DNA of 37,827 bases from assembly GCA_014385025.1 (NCBI GenBank), contig JACRTB010000024.1:1-37827 (forward strand), written 5' to 3'. Below, one piece after another: positions 31,408 to 37,827 of this stretch. A program made the position numbers and the translations under genes. Position 1 is the stretch's first letter. The number at the start of each line of letters is the position of its first letter. Source of the stretch: Yanshouia hominis. Its GTDB lineage: Bacteria > Bacillota > Clostridia > Oscillospirales > Ruminococcaceae. The notes beneath the pieces were generated by a model. It was not told the DNA's origin and did no database searches. It worked only from the letters and a program-made list of their open reading frames with translations.

Positions 31408-31713
31408 CCAAGATCAACTCCTTTTCATTTTCATGTGGACGGCGCTGGCGCGGCAGCGGACCGTGCCGAACCTCATATTTTTCGCGGCTTCCACCCGCGC
31501 GGGCGCTGCGGAAGGTACATTTAAGTGCTTTTAGCATACCACAAACGCAGGCAAAATAAAACAGATAGGATGTGAAGATTCTTTTGCATTTTGCAGGAAA
31601 ACCTCCCTTATCGTGCAGCACAGGTGCCCATGCGATTGACTTTTTTGGAAAAGTGAGATATTCTTATTATACGCGGAAATTCTGCGCCTGCATTGATACA
31701 AGGAGGAGTCTTC
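31408..31713. other. divergent intergenic region ohyA / cytidylate-kinase-like gene
   Basis: About 306 nt with no gene. The ohyA-proximal part holds its ribosome site and a GC-rich CCCGCGCGGG element near 31492. The right half carries the plus-strand promoter at 31636. I see no riboswitch-like fold by eye. Confidence 0.5.
31636..31664 (+). promoter_or_regulatory. promoter of the cytidylate-kinase-like gene
   Basis: TTGACT (31636-31641), a 17-nt spacer and TATTCT (31659-31664). The coding start at 31714 lies about 50 nt downstream. Confidence 0.6.
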
Positions 31714-32325
31714 ATGAAAGAGTATCCTGTGATTACCATCAGCCGTCAATATGGAAGCGGAGGCCGCGAGGTCGGAAAGCTTCTGGCCAAAAGGCTGGGC
31801 ATTCCTTATTATGATAATGAATTGATTACCCTGGCGGCACAGGAAAGCGGTTTTTCCCCTGAGCTTTTTGCAAATGCGGACCAGAATGCCTCCAACAGTC
31901 TGCTGTTCTCCCTGTCTCTTTATGGCACGACCGCCGGTACTTACAACATGCCCATTGGGGATCAGGTCTTTCTGATTCAATCGGATATCATCCGCAAGGT
32001 GGCGGAGCAGGGACCTTGTGTGATCGTCGGGCGGTGCGCCGACTATGTGCTTCATGAGAACCCGAACTGCCTGTCGGTATTTTTGCGCGCTCCGCTGGAA
32101 TGGCGGATCGAGCATGCCGTTTCCAACTATGGGCTTGAACGGGTAGGGGCAAAGGATATCATCAACCGTACCGATAAAAAGCGCTCGGTTTATTATCTGC
32201 ATTTCACAGGGGAAAAGTGGGGCGTTTCCGATACCTATCATATTATGGTGGATACCAGCCGGGTTGGAATCCCGTCCACCGTCGATATGCTCTGCGGCTT
32301 GGCGGAAAGCTGGGAAAAAAAGTAA
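31714..32325 (+). CDS. cytidylate kinase-like family protein
   Basis: 203 residues from ATG 31714, with AAGGAGGAG upstream. It begins MKEYPVITISRQYGSGGREV, where 'SRQYGSGGREVGKLLA' is the P-loop of the cytidylate-kinase-like family. 'CVIVGRCADYVL' and 'NRTDKKRSVYYLHFTGEKWG' are also typical (lid-side Arg residues). It lies in a single-gene unit between its own promoter and terminator. True CMP kinase is unlikely because the family differs from Cmk in its lid. The in vivo substrate is unknown. Confidence 0.85.
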   Translation: MKEYPVITISRQYGSGGREVGKLLAKRLGIPYYDNELITLAAQESGFSPELFANADQNASNSLLFSLSLYGTTAGTYNMPIGDQVFLIQSDIIRKVAEQGPCVIVGRCADYVLHENPNCLSVFLRAPLEWRIEHAVSNYGLERVGAKDIINRTDKKRSVYYLHFTGEKWGVSDTYHIMVDTSRVGIPSTVDMLCGLAESWEKK

Positions 32326-32335
32326 CAGCCCTTGT

Positions 32336-32370
32336 AAGAACCGCCGGCCCGCTGGACTGGCGGTTCTTTT
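32336..32370 (+). terminator. intrinsic terminator
   Basis: AAGAACCGCC pairs with GGCGGTTCTT around a 13-nt loop and is followed by TT. It lies 11 nt past the kinase-like stop. Confidence 0.8.
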
Positions 32371-32433
32371 GGGGAAAAATTCAAACAAAGGAAGGCCGGA
32401 ATTTTACCAAGGCGGCCGGCAGAGAGGAAAAAG

Positions 32434-33408
32434 ATGGATACGGCCCACAAAATGTTTTTGCTTGCGGTGGAAGAAATGAATTTCACCCGCGCGGCCCAAA
32501 GGGCGTTTGTGACACAGCAATGTCTGAGCATTAATATCAAACGTTTGGAGTCACAGTATGGTTCCGCCCTGTTTGACAGATCCCCGAAGCTGACGCTGAC
32601 CCCTTCGGGCGCCGCGCTGTATGAAACGCTGCGGCAGATGAGGCTGATTGAGGACGGCCTGGAGAAGCAGATGCACGAGATCCGTGAGGGAAGCTGCGGA
32701 GAAATTGTGCTGGGCATGCATCCGAGCAGAGCGAGAATTATGCTGCCGGGGCTGCTCGAGGAATACAGCCGCAAATTTCCCAAGGTTCGCGTCACCGCTG
32801 TTCTTGATGACACCAAGAATCTGGCGGACAAGCTGCTGCATGGACAGCTTGATCTTTTCCTGGGGATCGACTGCGCCGCCAACGAACATTTTGATGTGAT
32901 CCCGGTCAGTCATGACACCCTCTACCTGATCGCAACGGAAGCCTTTCTGCAACGATGGCATGCGGGGGAAGATCCGCTCATCCTCACGGGCGAGCAGGCA
33001 TTGAATCTGCACCAGTTTCCGGATATGCCGTTTGCCGGCAACGCCAGCGTAAGCACAACGAATCAATTGATCCGCCGCTATCTGGATTCTCAAAATCTCT
33101 GCCCGAATCAAATCTTTTCCATCAGCGATTATGAAACGCAGATCAGCCTCTGCGCCCGGAATCTTGTGGCGGCCTTCTGCCCGCGTCTGATTCTGGAGCA
33201 TGTGATTGATTATAATGCCGCGCACCCCGATGCGGAGCCGATTCAAATTTTCCGGCTGAAGGATATGGAGGAGAAAACGCGGATCGAAATTATCCGGCCG
33301 CATCAGAGCTACACCCCCCAATACCTGCACCATTTTATCGAAGTGCTTCGCCGCCGGATTCTTGCTTACAGTGAGAAGACCGAGTTTTATCTGGCGCCTC
33401 ATCTTTGA
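32434..33408 (+). CDS. LysR-family transcriptional regulator
   Basis: 324 residues with AGAGG 6 nt before ATG 32434. The N-terminal winged helix-turn-helix is at residues 1-60 (FLLAVEEMNFTRAAQRAFVT, then SINIKRLESQYGSALFDRS). The linker helix and an effector-binding domain of the periplasmic-binding type occupy about 90-300. It is followed by a terminator, then by the permease-hydrolase-dehydratase operon on the same strand, which is the likely target of control. The effector may be the transported sugar acid or hydroxy acid (inference). Confidence 0.88.
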   Translation: MDTAHKMFLLAVEEMNFTRAAQRAFVTQQCLSINIKRLESQYGSALFDRSPKLTLTPSGAALYETLRQMRLIEDGLEKQMHEIREGSCGEIVLGMHPSRARIMLPGLLEEYSRKFPKVRVTAVLDDTKNLADKLLHGQLDLFLGIDCAANEHFDVIPVSHDTLYLIATEAFLQRWHAGEDPLILTGEQALNLHQFPDMPFAGNASVSTTNQLIRRYLDSQNLCPNQIFSISDYETQISLCARNLVAAFCPRLILEHVIDYNAAHPDAEPIQIFRLKDMEEKTRIEIIRPHQSYTPQYLHHFIEVLRRRILAYSEKTEFYLAPHL

Positions 33409-33423
33409 TATCTCCCAATCGAA

Positions 33424-33457
33424 ATGCTGCTGCTTTTAGAAAGCAGCAGCATTTTTT
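33424..33457 (+). terminator. terminator after the LysR gene
   Basis: ATGCTGCTGCTTT pairs with AAAGCAGCAGCAT around a 3-nt loop and runs into TTTTT. It separates the regulator from the catabolic genes. Confidence 0.9.
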
Positions 33458-33605
33458 ATGCTAGATACACGAAAATTCCACACAATTCCTCACAAAACTT
33501 TGTTGTGGTATGCGTGGTAATTCTTTGTTTTACGTTTGAGGCGATTTTGTGATATTTTTAACTCGTCGGGTGGCCACCGTGGAAATTAAAAAGAGGAGCA
33601 AATTC

Positions 33606-34898
33606 ATGAACATCATGCTAATCCCCATTTTTATTTGTCTTTTCAGCTTTCTCGCCTACAAAAAGTGGAGTCCCATTCTTTTAGGGCCGGTTATGGCGCT
33701 GTTACTTGTGTTCTGCTGTCAGCTTCCGGTCCTTGACACAATGCTTGGACCTTATCTGGAGTCTTCGGCAGGTTTCGTGAAAAGCAATTTTTTTGTCTTC
33801 TTCCTCGGCGCCATCTTTGGCGGTATCATGGAGGTCAGCAACGCCGCAAAATCAATAGCGGTTTGGATGTCGGGCTTGACCAAAGGAAAATTTGTATTGC
33901 CGCTGATTATGACCATCACCGGCATTTTGGCATTCGGTGGAGTCAGCGGATTTGTCGTCTATTTCACCATGTATCCAATTGCACTGCACTTGTGCAAGGA
34001 ATCAAACATCTCCCGGGCACTCATTCCCGGCGCGATCGCTGCCGGCTGCTGGACTTGGGCGATGACTGCCCCTGGCGCTCCCTCGGTACCTAACGTGCTG
34101 GCCATGAAAGCGCTGGGCACCAGCTCCACCGCCGATCTGATAGGCGGTATCATTTTCGCAGGAGTACTGCAGTATATCATGGTTTTCGCCTATCTCGAGT
34201 GGCAGAAGCGCCGTTATGAGATCAAAGGCCTTGGCTTTGTCACCGATGAATATGTTGAGGCAGAAATGAATAAGAGCATCGATAAGGCCATGCCCAACCC
34301 GTTTATTTCACTGCTGCCCCTGATCGTTATCATCGTGCTTTTCAATGTCGTCCATCTGGCCGTTGAAATCGCTCTTACTGTGGGAGTCCTCTCTGGCATT
34401 GTTCTTTTGTATCGCTATGGCGGCAACGCCTCCGCTTGGCTGCAGGTCTGCAACAAGGGCGCAAATAATTCTGCGACGGTTATCCTGAATACTGCCATGG
34501 TGGTCGGTTTTGCCGGCGTTATGAAAACTACCACCGCTTTTAGCACACTGGTTTCCAACCTTGGAAACATGTCGATGAGTCCGCTGGTTTATGTGGCGAT
34601 CACTTCCGCACTGTGCGCGGCGGCAGCGGCTTCAGCTTCTGGGGGTATGGGCGTCGCGCTCGAGGCATTTAAAGAAACCTATCTTTCGTTTGGTATTTCG
34701 CCTGAGATTATTCACCGAATTGCAGTCATTGCAGGCGGCACTTTTGATTCTCTTCCGCATACCGGAGGGCAGATCACTTTGCTGAATATCTGCCGGCAAT
34801 CTCACAAGGATGCCTATCTGCATATGTTTGTGACCGAATGCATCATTCCGCTGATTGTTGTTACAGCTCTGATCATTTGGCACAGTCTCGGCTTCTAA
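33606..34898 (+). CDS. GntP-family permease
   Basis: 430 residues from ATG 33606, which has GAGGAG 7 nt upstream. The longer frame from 33549 has no ribosome site. About 12 membrane segments. The 'FFVFFLGAIFGGIMEVSNAA' and 'CAAAAASASGGMGVALEAF' blocks, with the 'FDSLPHTGGQITLLNICRQSHKDAY' region (given here in part: FDSLPHTGG and LLNICRQSHKDAY), are of the GntP gluconate permease family. It would import a hydroxy or sugar acid by proton symport. First of three genes with DUF6282-like and IlvD/Edd genes. Confidence 0.8.
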   Translation: MNIMLIPIFICLFSFLAYKKWSPILLGPVMALLLVFCCQLPVLDTMLGPYLESSAGFVKSNFFVFFLGAIFGGIMEVSNAAKSIAVWMSGLTKGKFVLPLIMTITGILAFGGVSGFVVYFTMYPIALHLCKESNISRALIPGAIAAGCWTWAMTAPGAPSVPNVLAMKALGTSSTADLIGGIIFAGVLQYIMVFAYLEWQKRRYEIKGLGFVTDEYVEAEMNKSIDKAMPNPFISLLPLIVIIVLFNVVHLAVEIALTVGVLSGIVLLYRYGGNASAWLQVCNKGANNSATVILNTAMVVGFAGVMKTTTAFSTLVSNLGNMSMSPLVYVAITSALCAAAAASASGGMGVALEAFKETYLSFGISPEIIHRIAVIAGGTFDSLPHTGGQITLLNICRQSHKDAYLHMFVTECIIPLIVVTALIIWHSLGF

Positions 34899-34936
34899 GT
34901 GATCAATTGTGATACATTTGATGAGAGGAAACGATA

Positions 34937-35803
34937 ATGATTGAAATTTTAAAAGGTGCCTATGACTTACATGTGCACTCGGCGCCTGACGTCGTGAAAA
35001 GGAGATTCAGCGATATCGAGCTGGCGCATCGCTTTGTGGCAGCGGGTATGAAAGGCTATGCCATCAAGTCTCATCAGTCCTCGACGGCTGGCCGCGCCGC
35101 ATTGATCCGGGAGATGGTTCCCGAATGTAACGCCGTGGGCACCATCACGCTGAACAATGCGGTCGGCGGACTTAATCCCATGGCCGTGGAAATGGCTGCA
35201 AGGATGGGAGCAAAAATTGTTTGGTTCCCCACTGTCGATTCGTGGAATGAATACGATTTTCTCAACCGGAACACCGATATCCCTCAACCTTATGGAGCGG
35301 TAGCCGACAGCAAAACCCTTAAACGGGAGCGTATCTCTATTCTGGAGGATGGCCGGCTTAAGCCGGTGGTATTTGATCTGCTGGATGTCATCAAAGCGCA
35401 CAATCTGGTGCTGGCCACCGGCCATCTTTCGACGAAGGAATCGCAGCAGCTCATTCGCGAGGCCGCTCGCATAGGGGTGCAAAAAATGGTTGTAACCCAT
35501 GGCGACTATCCCGCTACCTCCATGCCGCTGGAAATCCAGCGGGAATGTGTGGCGTGCGGTGCCTTCATCGAGCATAATTATCTGCAGATTTCAACTGGCG
35601 AATCCAATTGGGAGACAGCCATCAGCCAGATTCGTCAGATTGGCGCAAAGCACACGTTGATCTGCAGTGACGGCGGCCAGACAACCTCGATCCCGCCGGA
35701 TGAAGCGATTGAGACTTATTGCTCCAAACTTTTGGAAAACGGCTTCTCAGAAAGCGACGTGCGTGATATATTTGTTTCAAACCCTCGCTTGCTGGTGGAA
35801 TAA
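34937..35803 (+). CDS. DUF6282-like metal-dependent hydrolase
   Basis: 288 residues. The N-terminal 'YDLHVHSAPDVVKRR' carries the H-x-H pair of amidohydrolase/PHP-type metal enzymes. Other conserved histidines lie in 'AIKSHQSSTAGRA', 'LATGHLS', 'VVTHGDYPAT' and 'IEHNYLQ', and an Asp in 'LICSDGGQ'. Together these describe a TIM-barrel metal site. AGAGG precedes ATG 34937. It lies between the permease and dehydratase genes and may open a lactone or cleave a derivative of the imported acid (inference). DUF6282 is my best family match. The reaction is unknown. Confidence 0.7.
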   Translation: MIEILKGAYDLHVHSAPDVVKRRFSDIELAHRFVAAGMKGYAIKSHQSSTAGRAALIREMVPECNAVGTITLNNAVGGLNPMAVEMAARMGAKIVWFPTVDSWNEYDFLNRNTDIPQPYGAVADSKTLKRERISILEDGRLKPVVFDLLDVIKAHNLVLATGHLSTKESQQLIREAARIGVQKMVVTHGDYPATSMPLEIQRECVACGAFIEHNYLQISTGESNWETAISQIRQIGAKHTLICSDGGQTTSIPPDEAIETYCSKLLENGFSESDVRDIFVSNPRLLVE

Positions 35804-35823
35804 TTTGATCAAAGGAGACTCTT

Positions 35824-37467
35824 ATGGCACATCTGGATGAAAATGCGGAAGCCTATTATGTTGGCTTGATGAACGCTTCGGGATACCGGAACAAGGACCT
35901 CAAAAAGCCGATCATCGGCGTTGTGAATTCATGGAACGACGTCAATCCCGGACATAAGCCGCTGCGTGAGCTGGCGCAGTACGTCAAGGAAGGGATTTGG
36001 GCGGCCGGAGGAGCCCCGGCGGAATTTTGCGTCCCGGCTCCCTGCGACGGAGTGGCACAGCTGCGGGGGATGCAGTACATCCTTCCCGCGCGGGATTTAA
36101 TCGCGGCTTCCATTGAATCCATGAGCGGGGCGCATCATTTTGACGGGCTGGTCTTTCTCTGCGCCTGCGATAAGATTGTTCCGGCCATGCTGATGGCAGC
36201 CGCATCGATTGATCTGCCCAGCATTTTTCTGACCCCCGGGTCCATGCTCCCTTATGAGGAGAACGGCCAAACCTTCGTAACCCCCGATCTGAAAGAATCC
36301 ATCGGCGGCTGGAGAGCGGGCCGGATCGATGAAGAAACCTTCGACCGTTACCGTCAAAACATCTGTTTTTCCTGCGGAACCTGTTCCATGTACGGCACCG
36401 CCAATACGATGGCCGTTTTTGCCGAAGCGATCGGACTTTGCCCCTTTGGATCGGCCACAATGCCGTTCTGTGCGTCCGCAAAGTATAAACAGGCGCGCGA
36501 CGTGGGAGAGCGGATCGTTGAGTTGGTTCAGGAAGGGCAGAACGCCCGGCGGTTCATGAGCCGCGAAGCCCTGGAAAACGGAATCCGGCATGTTTCGGCT
36601 ACCGGCGGCTCAAGTAATTTCGCACTGCATATTATGGCGATCGCCAAAGCCGCTGAAATTCCCCTGACTCTGCGGGAGTTCGACCGAATTCAGGCAGAGG
36701 TGCCGCTGATCGCCAGATTCAAGCCTTCTTCGCGCTACAATATGCTTGATTATGGCAGGGCGGGCGGAGCGCTGGCAAGCCTCAAAGCCATTGAGCCTCT
36801 TCTTCATACGGAGGTTCCCACTGTTTCGGGCCTTACGCTGGGAGAACTGCTGGAAAGGTATTCCGGTTCGTCTGATTCCGAAATCATCCACTCGATCGAT
36901 GCTCCGATTCAGCCGGAAGGATGCTTCTCGGTACTTTACGGCAATCTGGCTCCGGAGGGCGCGGTCGTGAAAAAAAGCGGTGTGGATCCGGCCATGTATG
37001 TCCATCAGGGCCCCGCCGTTGTCTTCGACTCGGAAGAAGAGGTCATGGACCGGATGATGAACAGTGAAATCAAGCCCGGCTCCGTTTTGGTGATCCGCTA
37101 CGAAGGCCCGAAGGGCGGCCCCGGAATGCGTGAGCTGTCGATTCCCGCGGCAATGCTGGTGGGAATGGGTCTGCATAAGTCGGTGGCAATGATTACAGAC
37201 GGGCGCTTCTCCGGCGCTTCCCGCGGACCCTGCGTCGGACATATTTCCCCGGAAGCATGGGAAGGCGGTCCGCTTGCCCTTGTCCAAAACGGGGATATCA
37301 TTACCATCGATCTGAATCGACACCTGCTTCAGCTCGAGGTGCCGGATGAAGAACTTGAACGCCGCCGCGCCGCGTTTCAGCGGCCTGATCATCCGGCTCC
37401 CGGAATCCTGCGCGCCTACCGCCGGGCGGTCTCCGGTGCCGAGGAAGGAGCGGTATGGCTGTTTTGA
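35824..37467 (+). CDS. IlvD/Edd-family dehydratase (probable sugar-acid dehydratase)
   Basis: 547 residues. Family blocks are '[20 protein letters not shown]' near 28-47, '[16 protein letters not shown]' with Cys113 and Cys115, and '[16 protein letters not shown]' with Cys181, Cys184 and Cys187. The last two supply the iron-sulfur cluster ligands. '[19 protein letters not shown]' near 455 is the C-terminal signature. AAGGAGA precedes ATG 35824, and the gap from the previous gene is short. The N-terminus is shorter than in biosynthetic IlvD. With a GntP permease, a hydrolase and a LysR gene, and no other ilv genes, catabolism of a sugar acid is more likely than branched-chain amino acid synthesis. 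Confidence 0.85.
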   Translation: MAHLDENAEAYYVGLMNASGYRNKDLKKPIIGVVNSWNDVNPGHKPLRELAQYVKEGIWAAGGAPAEFCVPAPCDGVAQLRGMQYILPARDLIAASIESMSGAHHFDGLVFLCACDKIVPAMLMAAASIDLPSIFLTPGSMLPYEENGQTFVTPDLKESIGGWRAGRIDEETFDRYRQNICFSCGTCSMYGTANTMAVFAEAIGLCPFGSATMPFCASAKYKQARDVGERIVELVQEGQNARRFMSREALENGIRHVSATGGSSNFALHIMAIAKAAEIPLTLREFDRIQAEVPLIARFKPSSRYNMLDYGRAGGALASLKAIEPLLHTEVPTVSGLTLGELLERYSGSSDSEIIHSIDAPIQPEGCFSVLYGNLAPEGAVVKKSGVDPAMYVHQGPAVVFDSEEEVMDRMMNSEIKPGSVLVIRYEGPKGGPGMRELSIPAAMLVGMGLHKSVAMITDGRFSGASRGPCVGHISPEAWEGGPLALVQNGDIITIDLNRHLLQLEVPDEELERRRAAFQRPDHPAPGILRAYRRAVSGAEEGAVWLF

Positions 37468-37578
37468 TTCGCCCGATATCGTTCCGAGAGCAACGGTTTC
37501 GACGTAGATGCGTAAACTTCAGGATTGCTCTGACGTTGCCGCGCTGAGCCTTATCCTCCAGTCGGGCAAAATCATTGT

Positions 37579-37612
37579 ACTGCCGCAGGATCAAAATCCT
37601 GCGGCAGTTTTA
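37579..37612 (+). terminator. terminator of the dehydratase operon
   Basis: ACTGCCGCAGGAT pairs perfectly with ATCCTGCGGCAGT, 13 bp with a CAAA loop, followed by TTTTATTG. Confidence 0.9.
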
Positions 37613-37684
37613 TTGTATGTCGAAAACCACTCGCTAGGCGAGTGGTTCCAAAGAAGGCTGCTGCCGATGATGTAGAAATAAAAA

Positions 37685-37742
37685 CTCCCTTTGCTAGAAT
37701 AAAGATGCGGTCTGCCAACTGCACCAAACAAGCAAAGGGAGG
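37685..37742 (+). promoter_or_regulatory. ribosome-site sequestering stem of tnpA
   Basis: CTCCCTTTGCT (37685-37695) pairs perfectly with AGCAAAGGGAG (37731-37741). The right arm contains most of the GGGAGG ribosome site of tnpA (37737-37742), so translation would be blocked when the stem forms. A similar translational silencing hairpin is known for IS200. Confidence 0.7.
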
Positions 37743-37751
37743 TCATTCGAA

Positions 37752-37827
37752 ATGAACGACGTAAATAGTTTAGCGCATACGAGTTGGAATTGCAAATATC
37801 ATGTGGTGTTTGCCCCGAAGTATCGGC
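37752..37827 (+). CDS. tnpA: IS200/IS605 transposase TnpA, N-terminal part
   Basis: 25 codons are in the window from ATG 37752 (GGGAGG 9 nt upstream). The residues 'HTSWNCKYHVVFAPKYR' are the signature start of the Y1 HUH transposases of IS200. The HUH motif and catalytic Tyr lie beyond the window. It moves the element as single-stranded DNA. Confidence 0.9.
   Translation, partial: MNDVNSLAHTSWNCKYHVVFAPKYR

Larger units (their letters stand above)
37625..37827 (+). mobile_element. IS200/IS605-type element, left end (continues past window)
   Basis: The left end shows the subterminal imperfect-palindrome hairpin expected of this family: AACCACTCGC-TAG-GCGAGTGGTT (37625-37647), a perfect 10-bp stem that the transposase would bind as single-stranded DNA. 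A second inverted repeat covers the ribosome site, and tnpA begins at 37752. Confidence 0.85.

Noticed and set aside
37301-37594. 97-codon minus-strand ORF after the dehydratase gene
   Set aside because: It overlaps the dehydratase 3' end antisense and begins inside the terminator. No ribosome site.

Overview
The window looks like a chromosomal segment of a gut-type anaerobic Clostridia, probably Oscillospiraceae/Ruminococcaceae. I infer this from the strong AGGAGG ribosome sites, the moderately GC-rich DNA, the type I-C CRISPR-Cas locus, and Firmicutes-style genes (DUF3870, MetNIQ, oleate hydratase, cytidylate-kinase-like). No rRNA or tRNA gene was seen.

Layout. 1-2000: the end of an IS21-type istB and a few small unassigned ORFs. 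2077-5831 (minus): a D-aminoacylase operon (DUF3870 gene, N-acyl-D-amino-acid deacylase, permease) behind a perfect consensus promoter and an intrinsic terminator in its leader. 6018-12587: a CRISPR array with 98 repeats and 97 spacers, transcribed on the minus strand, with its leader next to cas2 and a degenerate repeat at the far end. 12758-20536 (minus): a complete type I-C cas set, cas3 | cas5c-cas8c-cas7c-cas4-cas1-cas2. cas3 is a separate transcription unit. The 330-nt gap between cas3 and cas5c holds, on the plus strand, a promoter, a repeat-like hairpin with a crRNA-type handle, and a guide-like segment. That segment matches a site in the cas5c promoter region at 16 of 19 positions. 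This is a candidate crRNA-like autoregulatory RNA (CreR-type) for a type I-C system, and it is the most interesting item here.

20.6-22.3 kb: a small membrane protein, a hairpin cluster and a PRTase-like gene. 22.48-26.7 kb (plus): a methionine ABC transporter operon (metN-metI-metQ) with an M20 amidohydrolase. It is preceded by a consensus promoter, a 52-codon leader ORF with 12 Met and 4 Cys, and an intrinsic terminator, which is the architecture of a ribosome-mediated attenuator for sulfur amino acids. 26.7-31.4 kb (minus): a GNAT pseudogene, a small membrane protein, an hflK-hflC pair and an oleate hydratase with an N-terminal membrane segment. 31.6-37.5 kb (plus): a cytidylate-kinase-like protein, a LysR regulator, then a GntP-type permease, a DUF6282-like metal-dependent hydrolase and an IlvD/Edd dehydratase, probably for uptake and breakdown of a sugar acid or related hydroxy acid. 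37.6 kb to the end: the left end and tnpA start of an IS200/IS605 element.

All functional calls rest on reading motifs and gene context by eye. No homology search, folding program or expression data was available.
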